From JAENWD01 sp963837165 (GTDB lineage Bacteria; Acidobacteriota; Vicinamibacteria; Vicinamibacterales; JAENWD01): a stretch of 64,000 nt of DNA. Below are positions 1 through 6,916 of this stretch, piece by piece. Made by a program: the position numbers and the translations under genes. Where the stretch lies: assembly GCA_963837165.1 (NCBI GenBank), contig CAWIMD010000007.1, forward strand, positions 1 through 64,000. Reading direction: 5' to 3'. The notes beneath the pieces were generated by a model, which saw only the letters and a program-made list of their open reading frames with translations, did no database searches and had not been told where the DNA came from. Every line of letters begins with the position of its first letter. Position 1 is the stretch's first letter.

Positions 1-243
1 TAAAGGGGAAGTCGAAGGCAACAATGCGGACGTGCGCGTGAGCAGCTCGTCGAGCAGCTCTGTCGCGGTCCAGCCTGGCGGGTCTTTCGCAAGCAAACGC
101 TCGTTCATGCCGATCGCATCGACTCGGTACCGGCAGTCCGCGACCGCGTGTGCGGCGATCGCGATGATCTTCCGGCGCTGGTCGCGTGCGCGGCGGGGGG
201 CGCCGAAGTCCACGCCGACGACATCGTTGGAGGCGGGCGGCAT
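1..243 (-). CDS. DUF429-like protein, N-terminal part, runs off the left edge
   Basis: An open frame starts at the ATG at 243..241, overlapping the stop of the PIN gene by one base (ATGA arrangement), so it is probably the third gene of that operon. The N-terminus reads MPPASNDVVGVDFGAP, which resembles the start of DUF429-type predicted nucleases of the RNase H fold. The frame stays open to base 1, but the recognisable continuation VRIVAFDFP lies in another frame over the last roughly 40 bases, so a one-base frameshift near position 38 is possible. The family assignment rests on short motifs only. Confidence 0.4.
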   Translation of the reverse strand, partial: MPPASNDVVGVDFGAPRRARDQRRKIIAIAAHAVADCRYRVDAIGMNERLLAKDPPGWTATELLDELLTRTSALLPSTSPL

Positions 244-659
244 CACAGTCCGAGACGCTCCACCGCCTCGGCCGGCGCGACGATGGGAAGGCCCTGGTAC
301 TGGAGCAGCTTCAACAAATGTGGGTCCCCGGAAACCACGAGATCGACCTTGGCGGCGACGGCGCACGCGAGCACCGCGTCGTCGTCGGGGTCGTCGATGA
401 TTGCTGGCGGGATGATCGCCGGGACAACCACGGTGGTCAGGGCTGCATAGCCCTCGAAGATCTGAGTCGCAGTCAACCCGCGGACTTGAAGGTGCTTGGC
501 GAACTTCTCGCGGCCGAGCACACCGTGCAACTCGGCGAGCAGAGGAGCACTAGCGCAGAGAATCAGGGATCCGGCCTGCGCGGCGTCGATCAGCTTTCCA
601 GGGTTGCCGTGCCAGAGAAGGCCAGAGACTGCGGCGTTGGTGTCAAGGACGAGCCGCAC
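243..659 (-). CDS. PIN-domain ribonuclease toxin
   Basis: The 138-residue protein has the PIN (VapC-like) pattern: MRLVLDTN with the first acidic residue at the N-terminus, a central glutamate region, and a C-terminal SGDPHLLKL after an aspartate-rich DDPDDDAVL stretch. These acidic residues form the metal-binding site of PIN nucleases. It belongs to the 'putative toxin, PIN family' group (about 140 aa). The gene overlaps the upstream antitoxin by 17 bases, as expected for a translationally coupled type II toxin-antitoxin pair. The RNA target is unknown. Confidence 0.85.
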   Translation of the reverse strand: MRLVLDTNAAVSGLLWHGNPGKLIDAAQAGSLILCASAPLLAELHGVLGREKFAKHLQVRGLTATQIFEGYAALTTVVVPAIIPPAIIDDPDDDAVLACAVAAKVDLVVSGDPHLLKLLQYQGLPIVAPAEAVERLGL

Positions 660-891
660 GACGGGCTTCCGCGCGGTAGGCGTCGATCTCGGCCTGGATC
701 TCCTCGGGCGTCATGGGGGGAAGCGGGTTGGCCGTCAATACATCGCGCGCTTGGACGAGGCCCTCGACCCTCGTGGCAAGCAATGCCTCGCGCACCATCC
801 GTTCGAGTGCTTCCGGCTCGAGCAGACCTGCCTTCTTCGCCTGCGTGGCAAGCGTATCGGGCAACTCGATCTCGACGTTGACTCGGCTCAT
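643..891 (-). CDS. Antitoxin of the PIN toxin-antitoxin pair
   Basis: This 82-residue acidic protein begins MSRVNVEIELPDTLA, a beta strand then helix layout typical of ribbon-helix-helix-like antitoxins, and ends in a charged helical tail (EEIQAEIDAYRAEARR). It is the first gene of the operon and overlaps the PIN toxin start by 17 bases. By analogy with VapB-type proteins it should neutralise the toxin through the C-terminal tail and repress its own promoter through the N-terminal domain. The DNA-binding fold is inferred from layout, not from a recognised domain. Confidence 0.7.
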   Translation of the reverse strand: MSRVNVEIELPDTLATQAKKAGLLEPEALERMVREALLATRVEGLVQARDVLTANPLPPMTPEEIQAEIDAYRAEARRAARP

Positions 892-1322
892 GGCGGGCAG
901 GTCCTTCGCTCAACTTCGAGGATACCACGGCGTCTTCGGAGGCCCGGCGACCAAGCCAGTGGCCGCGGACGCACGCCCTCAGCGTGCGCCTTCAGTCCCG
1001 CACCGACTGTGACGTAACTGTGACGTGACCTTGTCGATTCCGCGAGATCTGCCGTGGTTTACGGGGATCGACTGCGGTGACGCGATCAAGGTTAAGTGGT
1101 TGGGTTCGCAACGGTCAGAGCAATTTCCAAGCGTGCTCCTTCAACCACTCGGACATCTCTCCGTGTCTTTAGAATCTAGCACTTACAGGCACCAGGTTCG
1201 AGCCCAAGACCGCGTTGCGCCCCGGGTTGTGCCCTGTCGGCGCGTCCCCTGTCCTTTCTACCGAGGTCACCCCTGACCGCCCCGCGGGCACACCGCCTAG
1301 TACATTCGCTGGTCCCCGCCAA
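892..1322. other. Intergenic stretch with a composite repeat
   Basis: No convincing gene was seen in these 431 bases. They hold the first copy of a repeat that recurs near 4.8-4.97 kb. One block (about 1008-1055) contains the direct repeat TGTGACGTAACTGTGACGTGA followed by a segment ending CGCGAGATCT. A second block (about 1130-1175) reads GCGTGCTCCTTCAACCACTC and continues into CGGACATCTCTCCGTGTCT. The sequence between the blocks differs from that in the second copy. Confidence 0.6.
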
Positions 1323-1634
1323 TCAGGCCGCACGCCGTCCCTTCGATGACTCGAGTGGCGCAAGCGTCAGCCGCAGCTTGAACGGTCGCAGGAGCCGATC
1401 GAGCGTGTCCTGCGTCGGGTTGTGGCGCGGATTGATCGCGCGCAGCACGTTCGGGCTCGCCATCCGCACCTTCGCGGCGAATTCCTTCACACCCATCGCC
1501 CGAATCACCTTCCCGAGCGCCACTTGAACAGGAATACCCTCCTCGACGGCGCCCAGTAGGAACTCGCGCGCGAACTTCGGGTTCTGCAGGTCCCGGGCGA
1601 GCCCGACGTTCCAGTCCTCACTTCGTCTTGCCAT
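1323..1634 (-). CDS. HigA-like antitoxin (addiction module antidote family)
   Basis: The 103-residue protein matches the 'putative addiction module antidote' family: a leading LQNPKFAREFLLGAVEEG helix, then a helix-turn-helix (GVKEFAAKVRMASPNVLRAI), a loop resembling the usual GNP motif (RHNPTQDTL) and the ending LRPFKLRLTLAPL. The open frame extends upstream, but the ATG at 1634 is the sensible start because it overlaps the toxin stop region by 17 bases. The gene follows the toxin, as in HigB-HigA loci. The repressor function is inferred from the family. Confidence 0.8.
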   Translation of the reverse strand: MARRSEDWNVGLARDLQNPKFAREFLLGAVEEGIPVQVALGKVIRAMGVKEFAAKVRMASPNVLRAINPRHNPTQDTLDRLLRPFKLRLTLAPLESSKGRRAA

Positions 1635-1953
1635 GTCCCTTCCCCTCAAGATAGTCGCGCCAGAATTCCTGAGCTCGCCGGATGTCCCGGCGCTGTGTCG
1701 ATTTCGCACCTCCGACCAGCAGGAGGATGACGGATTCGCCATCTTTGCCGAAGTAGATCCGATACCCCGGGCCGAACGCCAGCCGCGCTTCCCACACGCC
1801 AGAGCCGACGCTCTTGTGATCGCCCAGGATGCCCTGCTCGAAGCGGAGCACTCGCGCCTGAACCCGGGCTCTGACCGCGACGTCGAGGGTTCCGAGCCAG
1901 TCGCGAAACGGATTCCGACCATCATGGGTCAGGTACTCTCGAACAGTCAGCAC
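1618..1953 (-). CDS. RelE/HigB-like toxin (Gp49 / addiction module killer)
   Basis: The 111-residue protein has the hallmarks of the RelE/ParE-superfamily 'addiction module killer' group: a DWLGTLDVAVRARVQARV helix pair, a G-V-E-R beta region, FGPGYRIYF, and the terminal signature GGAKSTQRRDIRRA (usually GGDKSTQ). Members act as ribosome-associated mRNA interferases. It is the first gene of the pair. The inverted repeat at 1970-1987 lies 17 bases upstream of its ATG and is a natural candidate for the operator. Confidence 0.85.
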   Translation of the reverse strand: MLTVREYLTHDGRNPFRDWLGTLDVAVRARVQARVLRFEQGILGDHKSVGSGVWEARLAFGPGYRIYFGKDGESVILLLVGGAKSTQRRDIRRAQEFWRDYLEGKGHGKTK

Positions 1954-1969
1954 TAGTCGACGCCATTAA

Positions 1970-1987
1970 GTTATCATGTTCGATAAC
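1970..1987. promoter_or_regulatory. Inverted repeat, likely toxin-antitoxin operator
   Basis: The 18-bp element is GTTATC-N6-GATAAC, a perfect 6-bp inverted repeat directly upstream of the HigB-like gene. An element of the same design (GTTACC-N6-GGTAAC) sits at 4096-4113 in front of the other two-gene module. HigA-like antitoxins bind such short palindromes, so autoregulation is the simplest reading. Binding is inferred. Confidence 0.45.
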
Positions 1988-2164
1988 AATACGCAAGAAT
2001 CAGAACTCAAGCGTCAGCGGTACCTCATGCTCGGCTGGCGTCCGAATGACACCCTCGTGATGACTTGGGCGTTCGTCGTCAGTGAAGTGACGAGCGGCTC
2101 TTGTCGCCTGGTCGTGCGGGCACGTGAGGCGGTTACCACTTCCACACACTGCCACGGTGGCTGA
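1976..2164 (+). pseudogene. Fragment of an SRPBCC-like protein
   Basis: An open frame of 62 codons contains LGWRPNDTLVMTWAFVVSE and, shortly after, CRLVVRAREAVT. This resembles the central part of SRPBCC (polyketide-cyclase-like) proteins, where a TWAFVL strand is followed by a RLVVR strand. Family members are about 150-200 residues, so both ends are missing. Its only ATG lies inside the operator palindrome of the opposite gene. It is best read as a gene fossil. Confidence 0.4.
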
Positions 2165-2223
2165 CCTCACGGACAAGCCCGGCGAACATTGGCGGGTGGC
2201 GTGGGAACGGTACTAACGAGGGG

Positions 2224-3240
2224 ATGTCGAATGAGGCAGCAACGATGAAGCAACGCACACTTGGGAGGAGCGGCGTGAACGTGTCGGCGATGGGGCTTGG
2301 CTGCATGGGCATGAGCTGGTCCTACAGCCCGGTTCCTGACCGGCACGCCATGCTGACCCTGCTCCGCGCCGCCGTCGATCGTGGCGTGACGTTCTTCGAC
2401 ACCGCGGAGGTCTACGGTCCTCACGCGAATGAAGCGCTCGTCGGCGAAGCCTTGGCGCCGTTCCGTGGTCAGGTCGTGATCGCGACCAAGTTCGGGTGGG
2501 CGCCGGGCGCAGAGGGCGAGACTCGGTGGAGTCGCCTCAACAGCCGGCCTGAACACATCACACGCGTGGTCGAGGGCTCCCTCGCGCGACTGAAGATCGA
2601 GGCGATCGACCTGTACTACCAGCATCGCGTCGACCCGGATGTGCCGATCGAAGACGTCGCCGGCGCCGTCAATGGCCTGATTCAGCAAGGCAAGGTGAAG
2701 CACTTCGGCTTGTCTGAAGCCGCCGCAGACACTATCCGGCGGGCACACGCCGTCCAGCCGGTCACCGCGGTCCAGAGCGAGTACTCACTCTGGTATCGCG
2801 AGCCGGAGCGGCAGATCCTGCCGACGCTCGAGGAACTCGGCATCGGCTTCGTTCCGTTCAGTCCGCTTGGGAAAGGCTTCCTCACCGGCAAGATCGACGA
2901 CACCACGACGTTCGACAGTTCGGACTTCCGCTCCAGCGTTCCACGCTTCACTGTGGAGAATCGCAAGGCCAACCAGGCGCTGGTGGATCTGCTGCAGTCG
3001 ATGGCCCAGCGCAAGAACGCGACGGCTGGTCAGATTGCGCTGGCGTGGCTCCTGGCGCAGCAGCCGTGGATTGTGCCGATTCCCGGCACGACGAAGCTGC
3101 ACCGGCTGGAGGAAAACGTCATGGCTGCGGACGTGGAGCTGACGACGGAAGACCTCGCAGACATCAAGAGCGCCGCATCACAGATCACGATCCAGGGCGC
3201 TCGATATCCCGAGGCGATGGAGCGGATGAGCAATCGCTGA
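2224..3240 (+). CDS. Aldo/keto reductase
   Basis: This 338-residue NADPH-dependent oxidoreductase begins TLGRSGVNVSAMGLGCMGMS, a typical entry to the AKR barrel. The catalytic tetrad is visible: Asp in FFDTAEVYG with the Tyr of VYG, Lys in IATKFGW and His in YYQHRVDP. The cofactor-site segment PFSPLGKGFLTG is present. The start may be the ATG at 2224 or the in-frame ATG at 2245; the former has GAGGGG upstream. It is a close paralogue of the gene at 12690. The substrate is unknown; relatives of this AKR group reduce small aldehydes. Confidence 0.93.
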   Translation: MSNEAATMKQRTLGRSGVNVSAMGLGCMGMSWSYSPVPDRHAMLTLLRAAVDRGVTFFDTAEVYGPHANEALVGEALAPFRGQVVIATKFGWAPGAEGETRWSRLNSRPEHITRVVEGSLARLKIEAIDLYYQHRVDPDVPIEDVAGAVNGLIQQGKVKHFGLSEAAADTIRRAHAVQPVTAVQSEYSLWYREPERQILPTLEELGIGFVPFSPLGKGFLTGKIDDTTTFDSSDFRSSVPRFTVENRKANQALVDLLQSMAQRKNATAGQIALAWLLAQQPWIVPIPGTTKLHRLEENVMAADVELTTEDLADIKSAASQITIQGARYPEAMERMSNR

Positions 3241-3330
3241 CGAGCACGTCTTTCGTACCCAGCAGCCCAGGGCCTCGGCGTAACACGACCCGCGGCTGCA
3301 TGAGCAGCCGCGCGGAACCCTTGGACGTTC

Positions 3331-3843
3331 ATGCCCACATCGGGCATGATTGTGCCCATATTGGGTGCGAAGACGGTTTCAGGTCGGTCGCGTCGAAAGA
3401 GCCTGGCGGATGCGCTGTTCACGAAGACACAGCAGCGGGTTCTCGGTGTGCTTTTCGGCCAGCCCGAACGTAGCTTTTATGCTTCGGAGCTGATTCGAGA
3501 CGCGGGCACGGGCTCTGGAGCGGCACAGCGCGAACTTGCGAAGCTGGAGGGAAGCGGGTTGATCTCGGCGCGACGGATTGGCCATCAGAAGCACTACCAG
3601 GCCAACGCGGCGTCACCGCTGTATTCCGAACTGCGGAATATTGTGTTGAAAACGGTCGGTCTCGCAGAGCCGCTGCGCGACGCCCTGAAGCCCTTGTCGA
3701 AGGCGATCCGCGCGGCCTTCGTGTACGGTTCCGTCGCCAAGGCGACCGACCAATCTGCGAGCGACATCGACCTGATGATCATCAGCGACAGCCTCACGTA
3801 CGGCGAAGTCTTCGGCGCTCTTGAACTTGGAGCGCAAGCGTAA
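3331..3843 (+). CDS. Winged-helix nucleotidyltransferase (MNT-like), C-terminally truncated
   Basis: The 170-residue protein joins an N-terminal winged helix (residues about 25-90, with VLGVLFGQPERSFY and a QKHYQAN wing) to the start of a pol-beta nucleotidyltransferase fold: VYGSVAKATDQSASDIDLM, the GS...DxD metal site. Relatives continue about 60-70 residues beyond SLTYGEVFGALEL, but here the frame closes after GAQA, so the gene looks truncated. Downstream, an unrelated-looking frame reads GQYAVVWRDGRVLFIGADAP up to a stop at 3944, possibly a fused fragment. MNT domains can pair with HEPN toxins; none is seen here. Confidence 0.75.
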   Translation: MPTSGMIVPILGAKTVSGRSRRKSLADALFTKTQQRVLGVLFGQPERSFYASELIRDAGTGSGAAQRELAKLEGSGLISARRIGHQKHYQANAASPLYSELRNIVLKTVGLAEPLRDALKPLSKAIRAAFVYGSVAKATDQSASDIDLMIISDSLTYGEVFGALELGAQA

Positions 3844-4095
3844 GTTGGGTCAGTACGCGGTAGTGTGGCGCGACGGCCGTGTGTTGTTCATCGGGGCGGA
3901 TGCGCCAGCCGCGTCGGGAGTCCCGTCGACCGGGGACCCCAGGTAGCCCGGTGACACCCGTCCGCCAAATGTGGTCGATTTCAGACCCCCGGCGTGAGGA
4001 GTACCGCCAAGATTCCGCCAAGATGGCGGGATGCAGAGCCGGCTCTCAAGCGCAGGGGCACGGCCACAGACGGCTCACAGCCGCCTATCCGAACT

Positions 4096-4113
4096 GTTAC
4101 CTTAGGTGGTAAC
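4096..4113. promoter_or_regulatory. Inverted repeat, likely operator of the DUF4160/HTH pair
   Basis: The element is GTTACC-N6-GGTAAC, a perfect 6-bp inverted repeat with a 6-base spacer, directly in front of the DUF4160-like frame. Its layout matches the element at 1970-1987 except for compensating changes at one symmetric position. Repression by the HTH protein at 4316-4783 is an inference. Confidence 0.45.
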
Positions 4114-4319
4114 ATCTTGAATCCGCGGGCAAGTATCGGCGGGGCGGATACGTCTTCATCACATGGAAAGGCGATCACCCGCCGCGGCACGTCCACGTGT
4201 ACCGCGACGGCACGCTGATCGTGAAGTGGGACTTGGACAATCAGAAAGCGATGAAGGGCGCGGCGACGCGGCGCATTCTGGAACTGATCAGGGAGCTGGA
4301 AGCTGAGGGCCTGCTGTGA
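4113..4319 (+). pseudogene. DUF4160-like protein without a canonical start codon
   Basis: The frame ending at the TGA at 4317-4319 encodes a DUF4160-type sequence: RGGYVFITWKGDHPPRHVHV, then YRDGTLIVKWDLDN and a C-terminal helix ending in LEAEGLL. DUF4160 proteins are small and often lie next to an HTH or DUF2442 partner in putative toxin-antitoxin loci. A stop (TAA at 4110) closes the frame upstream and no ATG, GTG or TTG precedes the conserved HPPRHVHV, so the gene is either 5'-truncated or uses a rare start. It overlaps the next gene by 4 bases. Confidence 0.5.
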
Positions 4320-4783
4320 AGATCCGCTCTGTCAGGCACAACAATCGGAAGAAGGTGTTCGAGGTCGCCACCTCGACGAAGAAGCTCGTGTTCCCGTTCT
4401 CGAAGGCGGCGCCGATACCGACGACCGAGGACCCGGTCACGAAGCTCTCCGTCGACCCGGAAGGTGGCCGGGAGGCGTTTACCTACGTCCTCCACTCCGG
4501 CCGTACAGGCACGGTGCACGTCGAGCAGGTGCTCGAATACAACCAGGATCCGACCTACCTGCGCGATCTCCTGTTGTACCGGCTGACGCTCGAAGCGCAG
4601 AAGCGAATCGCGGCGAGCCCGCTTTCGAAGCGCGAGATCGTGCGCCGGCTGGGGACATCGGCGGCGCAGCTGTATCGACTGCTCGATCAGACGAACTACC
4701 GCAAGTCCGTCGATCAGCTGCTGGCGCTGCTGCAGGTGCTCAACTGTGACGTGGACCTGGTCGTCCGGACGAAGACCGCCTGA
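4316..4783 (+). CDS. HTH protein, putative antitoxin partner of the DUF4160-like gene
   Basis: The 155-residue protein starts with GTG at 4316, overlapping the upstream stop (GTGA). The N-terminal half (KKLVFPFSKAAP and RTGTVHVEQVLEYN) looks like a small beta domain. The C-terminal half carries a helix-turn-helix (PLSKREIVRRLGTSAAQLYR) followed by LLDQTNYRKSVDQLLALLQV, as in XRE-like proteins. The 4-base overlap with a DUF4160-like frame supports a toxin-antitoxin-like pair in which this is the DNA-binding partner. Function is inferred from architecture. Confidence 0.65.
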   Translation: MKIRSVRHNNRKKVFEVATSTKKLVFPFSKAAPIPTTEDPVTKLSVDPEGGREAFTYVLHSGRTGTVHVEQVLEYNQDPTYLRDLLLYRLTLEAQKRIAASPLSKREIVRRLGTSAAQLYRLLDQTNYRKSVDQLLALLQVLNCDVDLVVRTKTA

Positions 4784-4797
4784 CGCGACACGCCTGA

Positions 4798-4970
4798 CGG
4801 CGTGCTCCTTCAAGGCCACTCGGACTGTGACGTAACTGTGACGTGACGCTGTCGATTCCGCGAGATCTACCGAGGCAAGCTATGGCGAGATGTCGCGCCG
4901 AAGCGGCTCCGCCGCGAAGGCGGACAACCACTCGGACATCTCTCCGTGTCTCTAAAATCATCAACTTGCG
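4798..4970. repeat. Second copy of the composite repeat
   Basis: Blocks shared with 1005-1180 recur here in a different order: GCGTGCTCCTTCAA (about 4799), TGTGACGTAACTGTGACGTGA (about 4828-4848) followed by a segment ending CGCGAGATCT, and CCACTCGGACATCTCTCCGT (from about 4928). The two copies bracket the toxin-antitoxin-rich stretch. Their nature (recombination site, element remnant) is not known. Confidence 0.6.
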
Positions 4971-5057
4971 AGCGGCTCCTAGCTCGGGGCTGGCAGAGTG
5001 TCGCGCACTCCGGCGTTCTTCCAAGTGAGGGACACGATCGCCTTTGTGTTCACGCCC

Positions 5058-5325
5058 GTGTCCAAGCTCCGCGTGAGCGCCTTTACCGTGTCGGCCGACG
5101 GCTTCGGCGCACCTTCCAGCGGAACGTCCAGAGGCGAGAGGGCGGGACCATGTGCCGGTCTTCGTCCTCACGCACCATCCGCGCCCGCCGCTGGAGATGG
5201 ACGGCGGCACCGTCTTCCATTTCGTCACCGCGGGGATCGAGGCGGCGCTTGACCAGGCGCGCGCGGCCGCCCAGGATAAGGACGTGCGAATCGATGAGAG
5301 ACGCAACCAGACCCGCCGAGCCTGA
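5058..5325 (+). pseudogene. Dihydrofolate-reductase-family (RibD C-terminal) remnant
   Basis: Two pieces of one family lie in different frames. The first reads VSKLRVSAFTVSADGFGAP, the usual N-terminus of acidobacterial dihydrofolate reductase family proteins. The second begins VPVFVLTHHPRPPLEM and continues GTVFHFVTAGIEAALDQA, which normally follows about 60 residues later. The intervening segment is deleted, the frame shifts near 5150, and the protein stops at 5325 where the family would continue with the GG-x-I nucleotide-binding part. It is clearly non-functional. Confidence 0.7.
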
Positions 5326-6661
5326 GTCCTCGATTGGCACGCCGCGCAATTCACGGCGCCGGATGCTCGTGGTCTGGATCGTCATTGTGACCGTGATTGC
5401 GCTGGGCGGTGTGAGCGCCGACCTGGCGATCGGCGGCCGCCCCGATCCGCCGGCGCTGCGCGCCGCGGCGACTCTGCTCGATGGCTCCTGGCGATTCCAT
5501 ACGGGCGACGACCCTCAGTGGGCGGACGCCAACACAGACGACAGCGATTGGGAAACGATCGATCTGACGGCCGTGCCAGGCAGCCACGACGGCGACGTGG
5601 GTCTGCCCGATTACGTGGGCGGTTGGATGGCGCACGGTCATCCCGGCTATCACGGTTACGCCTGGTACCGGCGGGCGGTGACGGTGCCGGCCGCACACGC
5701 GTCGTGGGACATTCTCGGGCCGACCCTCGTCGAGAACGGCTACGAGCTCTACTGGAGCGGTCGACGGCTAGGCGGGTCGGGCAGGCTCGGCCCGGCCCCG
5801 CGCGTCGTCGGCACGCGGCCGCTGCGGTTCGCGCTTCCCGCCGAGGCGGCGGGCACCCGTGGCGTGCTCGCCGTCCGCACGTACATGCTGCCGGGTTCCG
5901 GGGTCAGCGCCGACGGCGGCGGCATGCACAGCGCGCCCATACTGGCTCCACGGCCGATCAGTGATGCCCTCCACCGGGTGCAATGGCAGCGAACCATCGC
6001 CGGTTACATCGTCGATGCGATCGAGCCGCTGGCCATGTTCGCAGTCATTGGATTGGCGCTCGTGTGCCTGTCTCGCAGCAGTCACAAGGGCTTCCTGATC
6101 CTGGCCAGCGTCGCGCTGGGGCTCATGGCGGCGAGGCGCCTCAATAACGCAATCGTCTCATGGACCGATCTGCAAGATCTGACGACCTATTCGTGGCTGG
6201 CGTCAGTGATGTGGGTACCAGCGGTGGCCGCCTGGACATTGGCCTGGAACCGATGGTGCCTGCGTCCATGGCGAAGCATCGATGTGGCGGCTGTCGTGCT
6301 GGCGGTCGCGGGAATCATCGGCGCCGTGATCCATTCGGCGAATGTGACACGCGGCAGCCGGCTCGCGTCGATCGCGCTCTTTGTCGTGATAGCCGCACGC
6401 ATTGTCCGCCGCGGCCCAATGCGGATCCTGGCGCTCGTCACGTTCGCCTCGATCGTGGCCGGGCTATTCGGCGGCGAGCTGCTCGATACGATTGGTGTGC
6501 CGGGCATCTGGTTTCCGTTCGGCATCGGCGTGTCGAGGACGCAGTACGTTTACGCGATCGCCATCCCGCTCCTGGCCTTGCTCATTGTGGGAACCTTGCC
6601 TTCGGAGAGCGCCATCCAGAACGATGAACACCTTCGCGGGACCGCGAGGAGCTCTGTGTAG
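5294..6661 (+). CDS. Membrane protein, 7TMR-DISM-like with extracellular sugar-binding-like domain
   Basis: The 455-residue protein has an N-terminal membrane anchor (MLVVWIVIVTVIALGGVSAD), then an extracytoplasmic beta domain (LDGSWRFHTGDDPQWAD, DSDWETIDL, GYAWYRRAVTVP) like the galactose-binding-like folds of 7TMR-DISM receptors, and then about seven hydrophobic segments from residue 240 onward. Such receptors usually end in a kinase, GGDEF or phosphatase domain. Here the chain stops soon after the last helix with SESAIQNDEHLRG, so no output domain is present. The ATG at 5294 was chosen because earlier codons lie in the pseudogene. Confidence 0.6.
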   Translation: MRDATRPAEPESSIGTPRNSRRRMLVVWIVIVTVIALGGVSADLAIGGRPDPPALRAAATLLDGSWRFHTGDDPQWADANTDDSDWETIDLTAVPGSHDGDVGLPDYVGGWMAHGHPGYHGYAWYRRAVTVPAAHASWDILGPTLVENGYELYWSGRRLGGSGRLGPAPRVVGTRPLRFALPAEAAGTRGVLAVRTYMLPGSGVSADGGGMHSAPILAPRPISDALHRVQWQRTIAGYIVDAIEPLAMFAVIGLALVCLSRSSHKGFLILASVALGLMAARRLNNAIVSWTDLQDLTTYSWLASVMWVPAVAAWTLAWNRWCLRPWRSIDVAAVVLAVAGIIGAVIHSANVTRGSRLASIALFVVIAARIVRRGPMRILALVTFASIVAGLFGGELLDTIGVPGIWFPFGIGVSRTQYVYAIAIPLLALLIVGTLPSESAIQNDEHLRGTARSSV

Positions 6662-6916
6662 GTCCCCTTGTGGTGAGCCCCGTCAGACAGTCGAGCTGGC
6701 ACGAGCTGCACGGTTGGTGTTATGAAGGAGTATCGACGCCGGACGAATCAGTGTGCGGCAGCCGGCCCACGGCGACACTGACCCAATACCACTGATCGGT
6801 GCTCCTCCCCCGTTCGGCTCCTGGCAATCACGTCCCGTGCGGTCGTTCGTCGTGCTGGCGACGGCTACCGACTGTGTACGGTCGGCAACCCGGGTCGTGG
6901 ATCGAAGGAGGGCCAC

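Noticed and set aside
1005..1180. Integron attC site
   Set aside because: The repeated blocks do not show convincing R'/R'' core sites, and no integrase is in view. Kept only as an unexplained repeat.
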